NCBI GenBank assembly: GCA_964455685.1
Contig: CAYVZE010000007.1
Span: 1 to 53,560, forward strand
DNA from: ZC4RG30 sp964455685
Lineage (GTDB): Bacteria; Pseudomonadota; Gammaproteobacteria; Steroidobacterales; Steroidobacteraceae
DNA length: 53,560 bases
Reading direction: 5' to 3'
Shown: piece after piece, positions 39,310-47,591 of the stretch
How positions within the stretch are numbered: position 1 is the first letter of the stretch
Layout: every line of letters starts with the position of its first letter
The notes under the pieces: generated by a model
What the model saw: the letters and a program-made list of their open reading frames with translations, nothing else
Databases searched by the model: none
Told to the model about the DNA's origin: nothing
Translations under genes and position numbers: made by a program

Positions 39310-40136
39310 AACCTCGCTGCGTGCCAGGCGATGTGGCTCGCCATGAAGGTGGAGATGAAGAAATAGGAGTGGTCGTAGCCCTCGCGCATGTTCAGCTCCA
39401 GCGGGATGCCGGCCTTGCGGCAGGCTTCCTCCAGCAACCAGGGCTTGAGTCCCTCCTCGAGGAACTGGTCTGCCGTGCCCTGGTCCACCAGCAACCCGGG
39501 CAGGCGGTGGCCGTCCTCGATCAGGTGGACCGCATCGTAGGCGCGCCACGCAGATTCATCCTCGCCCAGGTACTTCTGGAACGCGGGCCGCGACCAGCCG
39601 GCGCCGGAGGGATGCACGATGGGTGCGAAAGCCGACACCGAGCGGAAACGGCCGGGATTCTTCAGCGCCAGCGTGATCGCGCCATGGCCACCCATCGAGT
39701 GGCCGAAGATGCCCTGGCGGTCCATGTCCACCGGCGCCATCGCGGCCACCAGCGGCGGCAGCTCCTCCAGCAGGTAGGTCTGCATGCGGTAGTTGCGGTC
39801 ATAGGGCGGCCGGGTGGCATCGAGGTAGAAGCCCGCGCCCTGGCCGAACTGCCAGTTGTCCTTCTCGTCGGGCACGTGCTCGCCGCGCGGACTGGTGTCC
39901 GGGCAGATGATGGCCACGCCCAGCTCGCTGGCCGCGCGGCGGTACTCACCCTTGTCCATCACGTTCTGGTGAGTGCAGGTGAGGCCGGAGAGGTACCACA
40001 GCAGCGGCACCTTGCCCCGTTCGGCCTGCGGAGGCAGGTACAGCGCGAAGGTCATCTCGCAACCGCAGGCCGCGGAATCATGCTTGTGGACGGACTGGAC
40101 GCCGCCGAAGGACTTGCTGGAGGAAAGGGTCTGCAT
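39306..40136 (-). CDS. frmB: S-formylglutathione hydrolase
   Basis: The 276-residue protein matches the family length. The catalytic triad is visible: Ser147 in GHSMGG, Asp223 in QGTADQF and His256 in GYDHSYFF; the oxyanion motif GLTCTH and SPRGEHVPD.K are also present. It hydrolyses S-formylglutathione to glutathione and formate in the cytosolic formaldehyde detoxification route. The usual partner, a class III glutathione-dependent alcohol dehydrogenase (frmA/adhC), is not adjacent; the alcohol dehydrogenase at 41670 is a shorter, different type. The product is also known as FghA/esterase D. Confidence 0.93.
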   Translation of the reverse strand: MQTLSSSKSFGGVQSVHKHDSAACGCEMTFALYLPPQAERGKVPLLWYLSGLTCTHQNVMDKGEYRRAASELGVAIICPDTSPRGEHVPDEKDNWQFGQGAGFYLDATRPPYDRNYRMQTYLLEELPPLVAAMAPVDMDRQGIFGHSMGGHGAITLALKNPGRFRSVSAFAPIVHPSGAGWSRPAFQKYLGEDESAWRAYDAVHLIEDGHRLPGLLVDQGTADQFLEEGLKPWLLEEACRKAGIPLELNMREGYDHSYFFISTFMASHIAWHAARL

Positions 40137-40237
40137 GGGCCCGATCGTAGCGCATCCCCCGCACTGATAGCCTCGCCGGCATGGGCCGGGGCTCCCCTCA
40201 GGGGCTACGCTGCGCGCAGTACCAGCGGAGGGTCACC

Positions 40238-40777
40238 ATGAGAACACTCGGTTTCGGCCAAAAGGTCGGCCAGGTCGTGCAAACCGCCTACGTCGTGCCC
40301 GACATGCGCGCGGCCATCGACTGGTGGATCAAGGACGCCAACGTGGGCCCGTGGTTCCTGCTCGAGAGCTTCACCGGGCCCGAGCAGCGCTACCGCGGCA
40401 ATCCCACCCAGGCCGATGTCGCGATCGCGATGTCGTTCTCCGGGCACATGATGATCGAGCTCGTGCAGCCCAGGGACGAGCGGCCGTCGGTCTACAGGGA
40501 AACCATCGAGAAGCGCGGCTACGGCTTCCACCACATCGGTGTCGCGGTGGAGGATTCCGAGGCGGCGCGCGAGCCGTACCACAAGCGCGGCTACCACGTG
40601 GCCTTCTGCACGCCGGTACCCAGCGGCGGCACGGTGTACTACATGGGCGACCGTGACGATGCGCCCGGCTTCGTCGAGCTGATCCCGGCCACCGAGGGCA
40701 TGGACGAGATGTTCACGCGCTACTGGCGCGCCACGGTGGACTGGGACGGGCGCGACCCTGTCCGGCCCTTCGGCTGA
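40238..40777 (+). CDS. VOC-family (glyoxalase/dioxygenase fold) protein
   Basis: The 179-residue protein has two betaalphabetabetabeta modules of the vicinal oxygen chelate fold: VVQTAYVVPDMRAAIDWW with MIELVQP, then GFHHIGVAVEDSEAA with GFVELIP. Candidate metal ligands are the His in FHHIG and the Glu in ELVQP and ELIP. Family members include epimerases, glyoxalases and dioxygenases, so the reaction is open. The ATG follows ggagggt. It is divergent from frmB with about 100 bases between. Confidence 0.82.
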   Translation: MRTLGFGQKVGQVVQTAYVVPDMRAAIDWWIKDANVGPWFLLESFTGPEQRYRGNPTQADVAIAMSFSGHMMIELVQPRDERPSVYRETIEKRGYGFHHIGVAVEDSEAAREPYHKRGYHVAFCTPVPSGGTVYYMGDRDDAPGFVELIPATEGMDEMFTRYWRATVDWDGRDPVRPFG

Positions 40778-40807
40778 TCCCTGGTCCTGCGCAAGACGAG
40801 ACCGGTG

Positions 40808-41569
40808 CTACGGCGACAGCGTCGCCGCGATGCGCCGGATTTCCTCGGGGGAATGCTCGCCGGCCAGCGGCGTGCCGGGCATCAGGTACCTGCCCATCGC
40901 CAGCCCGCCCACCAGCACCGGTTCGAAGCCGATGTCGCGCACCAGCCGCGACACGATGCCGATGGCTTCGGCATCATCGCCGGCAATGGGCATGGCCACC
41001 TGCCCCGGCGTCTGGTGCACGGCGCCCATGCGCGCCGCACCCACGGCGTTGAAGGCACGCACGATGCGCGCGCCGGGCAGCAGGCGTGAGGAGGTCGCGC
41101 CGGCGCCTTCAGCGCGCGCCTGTTCGGCGATTTCGCCGTCGCGCTGCGGGAAGGGATTGCAGGCGTCGATGACCACCTTGCCGCGCAGCGCAGCGCCGAG
41201 CCCGCGGCCGAGCGCGGGCAGCGCGCCATAGGGCACCGCGAACAGCAGCACCTCACCGAAGGACACCGCCTCCTGCGGCGTGCCGGCACGGGCATTGGCG
41301 CCCACCGAGGCGGCGAGCCTGCGGTCGGCCTCGAGGTCCAGCGAAGAGAACATCACCGCGTAGCCGGCCTGCGCCCAGACGCGGCCCAGGTTGCTGCCCA
41401 CGTTGCCCGAACCGATGATGCCGATGCGCGGCCGCGCGGCCCCTGCTGCAGCGCCATCCTCCGCGCCCCAGGCCACGCGCGCGAACGCCAGCGCCGGCAA
41501 GGACAGGGCTGCTGCCTGCAGTACCCGGCGACGGTCCGGCTTCTTCCCTGCTGCACCTGCATCGTCCAT
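40808..41569 (-). CDS. Tat-exported NADP/F420 oxidoreductase-like protein
   Basis: The 253-residue precursor begins with a twin-arginine type signal (KPDRRRVLQAAALSLPALAF, ends near WGA). The mature part has a Rossmann motif GIIGSGNVGSNLG, then VLLFAVPYGALP, VVIDACNPFP, ARIVRAFNAVG and MPIAGDD, as in F420-dependent NADP reductases and FNO-like proteins (F420_oxidored family). Such proteins are normally cytoplasmic and need NADP(H); export with a Tat signal is odd and suggests another cofactor role. ATG 41569 has ggaggg before it. It is divergent from the alcohol dehydrogenase at 41670. Confidence 0.8.
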   Translation of the reverse strand: MDDAGAAGKKPDRRRVLQAAALSLPALAFARVAWGAEDGAAAGAARPRIGIIGSGNVGSNLGRVWAQAGYAVMFSSLDLEADRRLAASVGANARAGTPQEAVSFGEVLLFAVPYGALPALGRGLGAALRGKVVIDACNPFPQRDGEIAEQARAEGAGATSSRLLPGARIVRAFNAVGAARMGAVHQTPGQVAMPIAGDDAEAIGIVSRLVRDIGFEPVLVGGLAMGRYLMPGTPLAGEHSPEEIRRIAATLSP

Positions 41570-41669
41570 CGCGAACCCTCCTTGATCCGGGGCAACCCGA
41601 CGCCAGCCCCGATATTGCCACCGCGCGGCGCACGGGCGCATTCTCGGGGAAAAAGGGAGGGACCCGGGC

Positions 41670-42677
41670 ATGAAGGCTGCCGTTTTCCGCAAGCTGCGCG
41701 CGCCACTGGAAGTCACCACGCTGCCGGACCCGGAGCCGGGACCGGGTGAGGTGGTGGTGGAGGTCTGCCGATGCGGCATCTGCGGCAGCGACCTGCACAT
41801 CACCGAGGATCCCATCTTCGGCGTGCCGGCCGGCACCGTGCTGGGCCATGAATACTCGGGCCGCGTGGTGGCCGTCGGGCGCAACGTGGACTGCGCCCGC
41901 GTGGGCGAGCACGTGGCCGTGTTCCCGGTGCATGGCTGCGGCCGCTGCGCCACCTGCCTGTCGGGCATTCCCGCGTGGTGCCGGCAGATGCGCGTGGATG
42001 GCGGCGGCTACGGGCAGTACGCGCTGGTCGAGCAGCACCAGCTGGTGAAGCTGCCGCGCACGCTGTCGCTGGCCGACGGCGCGCTGGTGGAACCCATGGC
42101 CGTGGGCCTGCATGGCGTACGGCTGGCGCGCGGCGAGCCCGGCGCGCGCGTGCTGGTGGTGGGCGCCGGGCCCATCGGCCTCGCGGCCGCGTTCTGGGCG
42201 CGCCGGCACGGTGCCGGGCGCGTGGCGGTTACGGCCAGCTCGACGCGCCGCGCCGGACTGGCGCTGGGCATGGGTGCGCATGTGTTCATCGATCCGGCGG
42301 ATGCCTCGCCGGCGGCGGTGGAGGCGGCCCTGGGCGGCCCGCCGGACATCGTCTATGAATGCGTGGGCAAGCCGGGACTGATCCAGCGTTGCATCGAATA
42401 CGTGCGCCCGCGCGGCACCATCGTCGTGCTGGGGCTGTGCACGCCGCCGGACACCTTCATGCCCTTCCACCTGGTCTCCAAGGAGCTGGTCATCCAGGGC
42501 TCGGCCTTCTACGAGGTGCGCGACTTCGAGCAGGCCGCCGAGGTGCTGGACCACGAGGGCGACGCGCCGCGCGCCATGGTCACCGACCGCATCGGCCTGG
42601 ATGCGCTGCCGGAGGTGTTCGAGGCGCTGCGCCAGCGCAGCACGCAGTGCAAGGTGCTGGTGGACCCCTTCGCCTGA
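41670..42677 (+). CDS. Zinc-dependent medium-chain alcohol dehydrogenase
   Basis: The 335-residue protein has the catalytic-zinc residues Cys38 (GICGSDLH) and His60-Glu61 (GHE), the structural-zinc cysteines 90, 93, 96 and 104 (CGRCATC...C), and the NAD(P)-binding motif GAGPIGLAA (165-173). It oxidises an alcohol or polyol with NAD(P). The motif EPMAVGLHGV is typical of the sorbitol/threonine dehydrogenase branch. gggaggg precedes the start. A hairpin follows its stop. The substrate is not evident. Confidence 0.92.
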   Translation: MKAAVFRKLRAPLEVTTLPDPEPGPGEVVVEVCRCGICGSDLHITEDPIFGVPAGTVLGHEYSGRVVAVGRNVDCARVGEHVAVFPVHGCGRCATCLSGIPAWCRQMRVDGGGYGQYALVEQHQLVKLPRTLSLADGALVEPMAVGLHGVRLARGEPGARVLVVGAGPIGLAAAFWARRHGAGRVAVTASSTRRAGLALGMGAHVFIDPADASPAAVEAALGGPPDIVYECVGKPGLIQRCIEYVRPRGTIVVLGLCTPPDTFMPFHLVSKELVIQGSAFYEVRDFEQAAEVLDHEGDAPRAMVTDRIGLDALPEVFEALRQRSTQCKVLVDPFA

Positions 42678-42692
42678 CCGGGGAACGCGTCA

Positions 42693-42716
42693 GCGACGGC
42701 TCCCGGCAGCCGTCGC
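42693..42716 (+). terminator. Hairpin after the alcohol dehydrogenase gene
   Basis: gcgacggct (42693-42701) and agccgtcgc (42708-42716) pair around cccggc. It lies 15 bases past the stop; there is no T-run, so termination is only suggested. Confidence 0.4.
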
Positions 42717-42762
42717 GCCCGACGGAAGCGACCCCGCCCCCGTTCGGGTAATCTTCGGCCCG

Positions 42763-43182
42763 ATGGAAGCCTCTCCGCACGACGCCACCACCGTGGCGGC
42801 CGATCCCCGCCACGTGTCCTACACGCACCTGATGTACGGCCTGCACGCCTTCGCGGTGCTGATGGGCGTGCTCACGGCCGCGACCATCGTGGGGCAGTTC
42901 CTGTTCAGCCTGCCGTCCATCGTCGCGGTCATCATGAACTACGCCCGCCGCCGCGCGGTGCGCGACACCTGGCTGGCCTCGCATTTCAGCTGGCAGCTGC
43001 GCACCTTCTGGTGGGCGCTGCTGTGGATGGTGGCGGCGTGGCTGCTGTTCGGCCCGCTGCTGCTGCTGTTGATCGGCTACCCGCTGCTGGTGGGAAGCAT
43101 GCTCGCGGTGGGCGCATGGGTGGCCTACCGCGTGGCCCGCGGCTGGCTGGCGCTGTACGAAGAGCGCCCCATGCCGACCTGA
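42763..43182 (+). CDS. Small membrane protein, DUF4870-like
   Basis: The 139-residue protein has a short N-terminal tail then HVSYTHLMYGLHAFAVLMG and about three to four hydrophobic segments, as in DUF4870-type proteins of gammaproteobacteria. Start 42763 is the first ATG near the conserved region; the longer open frame is rejected because it overlaps the alcohol dehydrogenase. It is 12 bases ahead of lptM, so likely in the lptM-polA unit. Function unknown. Confidence 0.7.
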   Translation: MEASPHDATTVAADPRHVSYTHLMYGLHAFAVLMGVLTAATIVGQFLFSLPSIVAVIMNYARRRAVRDTWLASHFSWQLRTFWWALLWMVAAWLLFGPLLLLLIGYPLLVGSMLAVGAWVAYRVARGWLALYEERPMPT

Positions 43183-43194
43183 GGAGCAAGACGG

Positions 43195-43404
43195 ATGATC
43201 CGCATATCGATGCTGCTGGCGGCGCTGCTGCTGGCCGGTGCCTGTGGCCAGAAGGGCGACCTTTACTTCCCCGACGAGGAGCGCGAGGTGATCGACCGCG
43301 TGCCGCTGGGCACCCTGCTCTCGCCGGGACCCGGCAACGCGCAGCCGGAAGAAGAGGACGAAGCCACTGCTCCCGCCGCCCGCCCGGCCGGCGTGGCGCA
43401 GTAG
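43195..43404 (+). CDS. lptM: LPS translocon maturation chaperone LptM (YifL family lipoprotein)
   Basis: The 69-residue lipoprotein has a lipobox LAGAC with Cys17 followed by GQKGDLYFP, the N-terminal signature of LptM/YifL (CGQKGPLY-like). LptM assists assembly of the LptD LPS-export channel in the outer membrane. The mature tail is Glu/Ala-rich. gaggagc precedes ATG. In many gammaproteobacteria this gene lies near lysA; here it precedes polA by 13 bases. Confidence 0.87.
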   Translation: MIRISMLLAALLLAGACGQKGDLYFPDEEREVIDRVPLGTLLSPGPGNAQPEEEDEATAPAARPAGVAQ

Positions 43405-43417
43405 ACCGGACGCACGC

Positions 43418-46258
43418 ATGACGGACTCCTCCGGCCAGCAGCAGCCGCCCCTGATCCTCGTCGACGGCTCCTCGTACCTGTACCGCGCCTTCCACGCGCT
43501 GCCGCCGCTGAACAACTCGCGCGGCGAGCCCACCGGCGCGGTGTTCGGCGTGATCAACATGCTGCAGCGCTACGTGAGGGAGCGGCCGGACAACTGCGTG
43601 GTGGTGGTATTCGACGCGCCCGGCAAGACCTTCCGCGACGAGCTGTTCGCCGAGTACAAGTCGCATCGCCCGCCCATGCCCGACGACCTGCGCGCGCAGG
43701 TGGAGCCGCTGCTGGAGCTGGTGCAGGCGCTGGGTTTCCCGCTGCTGCGCATCCCGGGCGTGGAGGCCGACGACGTGATCGGCACGCTCGCGGTGCGTGC
43801 CGCCAACCAGGGCCGCAAGGTGCTGATCTCCACCGGCGACAAGGACATGGCGCAGCTGGTCAACGGCCGGATCACGCTGATCAACACCATGACCAACACG
43901 GCGCTGGACCGCGACGGCGTGAAGGCCAAGTTCGACGTGTGGCCGGAGCAGATCATCGACTACCTCGCGCTGGTGGGCGACAGCTCCGACAACATCCCCG
44001 GCATCGACAAGGTGGGCCCGAAGACGGCGGCCAGGTGGCTGAACCAGTACGGCACGCTCGACAACCTCATCGCGCACGCGCACGAGATCACCGGCAAGGC
44101 CGGGGAGAACCTGCGCAACAACCTGGAGACGCTGGCGCTGTCGCGGCAGCTCGCCACCATCCACACCGACGTGGACCTGCCGCCGGAGGAAAACCTCTAT
44201 GCGCGGCGCGAGCCCGACCGCGAGCGCCTGCGCGAGATCTACACGCGGCTGGAGTTCCGCGGCATGCTGCGCGCGCTGGAGGCCGGCGACGGCGCCGCGG
44301 CATCGCGCGCCGGCAACGCTGCCGCGGAAGGCACGGACGGGAAGAGCGCCGGAGCTGCGCCCGCAAGGCTCGCGCCCGCCGCCCACGCCGAAGACGGCGT
44401 GGACACCGCCGCCATCAACGCCAACATCGCCGCGCTGGTGGCCGCGCCGCGCGCCTACGAGACCCTCCTCACCGAGGAGGCGCTGGACCGCTGGCTGGAC
44501 CTGCTGGCGAAGGCGGAAATCGCCGCGTTCGACACCGAGACCACCAGCCTCAACTACAACCAGGCCCGGCTGGTGGGCATGTCCTTCAGCGTGGAGCCGG
44601 GCAAGGCCGCCTACCTGCCGCTGGCGCACCGCTATCCCGGTGCGCCCGACCAGCTCGACTTCGACCGCACGCTGGAGAAGCTCCGGCCCTGGCTGGAGGA
44701 TCCCGCGCGCGCCAAGGTGGGCCACCACCTGAAGTACGACGCGCACGTGCTGCGCAACCACGGCATCCGGCTGGCGGGCTGCCGGCACGACACCATGCTG
44801 GAGTCCTACGTGCTCAACAGCGTGGCCACCCGCCATGACATGGACTCGCTGGCGCACCACTACCTGGACATCGACACCATCAAGTACGAGGCCGTGGCCG
44901 GCAAGGGCGCCAAGCAGATCTGCTTCGACCAGGTGCCGGTGGACACCGCCGCCACCTACTCTGCCGAGGACGCCGACGTCACCCTGCGCCTGCACCTGGC
45001 GCTGTGGCCGCAGCTTCAGGCGCGGCCGAGGCTCAAGGCGCTGTACGAGGAGATCGAGCAGCCGCTGGCTTCCGTGCTGCTGGAGATGGAGCATCGCGGC
45101 GTGCTGCTGGATGCGGCGCTGCTGCGCGCGCAGAGCGGGGAGCTGGGCGCGCGCATCAATGAGCTGCAGAAGCAGATCCACGCGGTGGCCGGCGGCGAGT
45201 TCAACCCCGACTCGCCCAAGCAGCTGCAGCAGATCCTGTTCGAGAAGCTGCAGTTGCCGGTGATCCGCAAGACGCCCACCGGGCAACCCTCCACCGCCGA
45301 GGACGTGCTGGAGGAGCTGGCCGCCTCGGGCTTCGAACTGCCCAACCTGATCCTGGAATACCGCGGCCTGGCCAAGCTCAAGTCCACCTACACGGACAAG
45401 CTGCCGGGCGAGATCGACCCGGGCACCGGCCGCGTGCACACCAGCTACCACCAGGCGGTCGCAGCCACCGGCCGTCTGTCCTCGCAGGACCCGAACCTGC
45501 AGAACATCCCGATCCGCACCGCCGAAGGCCGGCGCATCCGCCAGGCCTTCATCGCCCCGCCCGGCCACGTGCTGGTGGCGGCCGACTACTCGCAGATCGA
45601 GCTGCGCATTATGGCGCACCTGTCGGACGACCCGGCGCTGCTGCGTGCCTTCCAGCAGGACCTGGACGTGCACCAGGCCACCGCCGCGGAGGTGCTGGGC
45701 AAGCCGCTGGACCAGGTCACCCCCGAGGAGCGCCGCAGCGCCAAGGCGGTGAACTTCGGCCTGATCTACGGCATGTCGGCCTTCGGCCTGGCCCGCCAGC
45801 TGGGCATCGACCGGGGCGCGGCGCAGAAGTACGTGGACCTGTACTTCGACCGCTACCCGGGCGTGAAGGCATTCATGGACCGCATCCGCGCCCAGGCGCG
45901 CGAGCAGGGCTACGTGGAGACCGTGCGCGGGCGGCGGCTGTACCTGCCGGATATCCGCTCGCGGAACCGCAACCTGCAGCAGTACGCAGAGCGAAGCGCC
46001 ATCAACGCCCCCATGCAGGGCACGGCGGCCGACATCATCAAGCTGGCCATGCTGCGGGTGGAACGCGAGTGCACCGAGCGCAAACTCCCGGCGCGCCTTA
46101 TCATGCAGGTGCACGACGAGCTGGTACTCGAGGTGGCCGAAGAAGCCATCGACGCGACCATCACGATGCTGCGCGAGCAGATGTCCACGGCTGAAACCCT
46201 CAAGGTGCCGCTGAAGGTCGACATCGGCGTCGGAGCGAACTGGGACCAGGCCCACTGA
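43418..46258 (+). CDS. polA: DNA polymerase I
   Basis: The 946-residue protein has all three domains. The 5'-3' exonuclease comes first (LILVDGSSYLYRAFHAL near the start, GVEADDVIGTLA, STGDKDMAQLV). After an Ala-rich linker (about 289-330) is the 3'-5' exonuclease with FDTETTS (Asp372, Glu374), HLKYDAHVL and YSAEDAD, so proofreading residues are kept. The polymerase domain has VAADYSQIELRI (Asp723), the O-helix motif KAVNFGLIYG and VHDE (His899-Asp900-Glu901). Repair and Okazaki-fragment processing enzyme. It begins 13 bases after lptM. Length and domain set are normal. Confidence 0.97.
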   Translation: MTDSSGQQQPPLILVDGSSYLYRAFHALPPLNNSRGEPTGAVFGVINMLQRYVRERPDNCVVVVFDAPGKTFRDELFAEYKSHRPPMPDDLRAQVEPLLELVQALGFPLLRIPGVEADDVIGTLAVRAANQGRKVLISTGDKDMAQLVNGRITLINTMTNTALDRDGVKAKFDVWPEQIIDYLALVGDSSDNIPGIDKVGPKTAARWLNQYGTLDNLIAHAHEITGKAGENLRNNLETLALSRQLATIHTDVDLPPEENLYARREPDRERLREIYTRLEFRGMLRALEAGDGAAASRAGNAAAEGTDGKSAGAAPARLAPAAHAEDGVDTAAINANIAALVAAPRAYETLLTEEALDRWLDLLAKAEIAAFDTETTSLNYNQARLVGMSFSVEPGKAAYLPLAHRYPGAPDQLDFDRTLEKLRPWLEDPARAKVGHHLKYDAHVLRNHGIRLAGCRHDTMLESYVLNSVATRHDMDSLAHHYLDIDTIKYEAVAGKGAKQICFDQVPVDTAATYSAEDADVTLRLHLALWPQLQARPRLKALYEEIEQPLASVLLEMEHRGVLLDAALLRAQSGELGARINELQKQIHAVAGGEFNPDSPKQLQQILFEKLQLPVIRKTPTGQPSTAEDVLEELAASGFELPNLILEYRGLAKLKSTYTDKLPGEIDPGTGRVHTSYHQAVAATGRLSSQDPNLQNIPIRTAEGRRIRQAFIAPPGHVLVAADYSQIELRIMAHLSDDPALLRAFQQDLDVHQATAAEVLGKPLDQVTPEERRSAKAVNFGLIYGMSAFGLARQLGIDRGAAQKYVDLYFDRYPGVKAFMDRIRAQAREQGYVETVRGRRLYLPDIRSRNRNLQQYAERSAINAPMQGTAADIIKLAMLRVERECTERKLPARLIMQVHDELVLEVAEEAIDATITMLREQMSTAETLKVPLKVDIGVGANWDQAH

Positions 46259-46289
46259 TCCCGACAACATTTGGGGAGTAAAGGACTGC

Positions 46290-47564
46290 ATGCCGACCCG
46301 TGAGGAGGTCAGCGCGGACATGCCTGCCGCGCCGGTAGCCAGCGTGCGCAAGGCGGCGCTGGTGTTCATCTTCATTACCGTGCTGATCGACGTGCTGGCG
46401 TTCGGGGTGATCATCCCGGTGCTGCCCGGGCTGGTGCGCGAGTTCACCGGCGGCGACTTCGCCGCGGCCGCCCGCTGGGTGGGCATCTTCGGCACCCTGT
46501 TCGCGGCCATCCAGTTCGTCTGCACGCCCGTCCAGGGCGCGCTGTCCGACCGCTTCGGGCGCCGCCCGGTGATCCTGATGTCCTGCCTCGGCCTGGGCGT
46601 GGACTTCATCCTGATGGCACTGGCGAAGTCACTGCCGTGGCTGCTGGTGGCGCGCATCTTCTCCGGGCTGTTCTCGGCCAGCTTCACCACCGCCAATGCC
46701 TACATCGCCGACGTCACGCCACTGGAGAAGCGCGCCAAGGCCTTCGGCATCGTCGGCGCGGCCTTCGGCGTGGGCTTCATCATCGGCCCGGTGCTGGGCG
46801 GCCTGCTCGGCAGCCTCGACCTGCGCGCGCCATTCTGGTTCGCCGCCGCGCTGGCGTTGCTGAACTTCCTCTACGGCTGGTTCATCCTGCCCGAGTCGCT
46901 GCCGAAGGAACGGCGCACGAAGCGCTTCGACTGGTCGCATGCCAACCCCGTCGGCTCGCTGGTGCTGCTGCGCAGCTTCCCGCACGTGCTCGGCCTGGCC
47001 GCGGTGATCATGATCGCCAACATGTCGCACTACGTGTATCCGAGCGTGGCGGTGCTGTTCACCGAGTACCGCTATGGCTGGAGCGAGCAGCAGGTGGGCG
47101 GCATGCTGGCGCTGGCCGGCCTGTGCAGCGGCATCGTGCAGGGCGTGCTGGTGGGCCGCGTGGTGCCGCGGCTGGGCGAACGACGCACGCTGCTGCTGGG
47201 CCTGGCCTGCGGCGCGGCCGGCTTCGCCATCTACGGCTTCGCCCCCACCGGACTGGTGTTCCTGATGGCGCTGCCGGTCAGCGCGCTGTGGGGCCTGGCC
47301 GCGCCGGCCACGCAGTCGCTGATCACGCGCCACGTGCCCCCCGATGCGCAGGGCCGCGTGCAGGGCGCGCTTACCAGCCTGATCAGCCTGGTCGGCATCT
47401 TCGGCCCGCTGATGTTCGCCTCCACCTTCGGCCTGTTCATCAGCGACCACGCGCCGGTGCACCTGCCGGGCGCGCCGTGGCTGCTGGCCGGCCTGTGGCT
47501 GGTGGCCGGGTTCCTGATGGCGCTGCGCTTCGCGCGCGCGCCACAGGCCCGGCCGCATTCCTGA
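46290..47564 (+). CDS. MFS transporter, TetA-like (DHA1)
   Basis: The 424-residue protein has about 12 hydrophobic segments. It carries TetA/DHA1-family motifs: DVLAFGVIIPVLPGLV in helix 1, motif A GALSDRFGRRPVIL (about 83-96), AYIADVTPLEKRAKAFGIVGAAFGVGFIIGP split over helices 4-5, and GRVQGALTSL. It is likely a proton antiporter exporting small molecules. It follows polA by 31 bases with aaagga near its ATG and could be co-transcribed. The substrate is unknown; the resemblance to TetA does not imply tetracycline resistance. Confidence 0.88.
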   Translation: MPTREEVSADMPAAPVASVRKAALVFIFITVLIDVLAFGVIIPVLPGLVREFTGGDFAAAARWVGIFGTLFAAIQFVCTPVQGALSDRFGRRPVILMSCLGLGVDFILMALAKSLPWLLVARIFSGLFSASFTTANAYIADVTPLEKRAKAFGIVGAAFGVGFIIGPVLGGLLGSLDLRAPFWFAAALALLNFLYGWFILPESLPKERRTKRFDWSHANPVGSLVLLRSFPHVLGLAAVIMIANMSHYVYPSVAVLFTEYRYGWSEQQVGGMLALAGLCSGIVQGVLVGRVVPRLGERRTLLLGLACGAAGFAIYGFAPTGLVFLMALPVSALWGLAAPATQSLITRHVPPDAQGRVQGALTSLISLVGIFGPLMFASTFGLFISDHAPVHLPGAPWLLAGLWLVAGFLMALRFARAPQARPHS

Positions 47565-47591
47565 TCCCGGGGGTTTTCCGCCCCGCGCACC

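Noticed and set aside
46290..47564. Tetracycline resistance gene
   Set aside because: The MFS protein has TetA-like family motifs, but these are shared by many DHA1 exporters, and its place after polA is that of an ordinary chromosomal gene.
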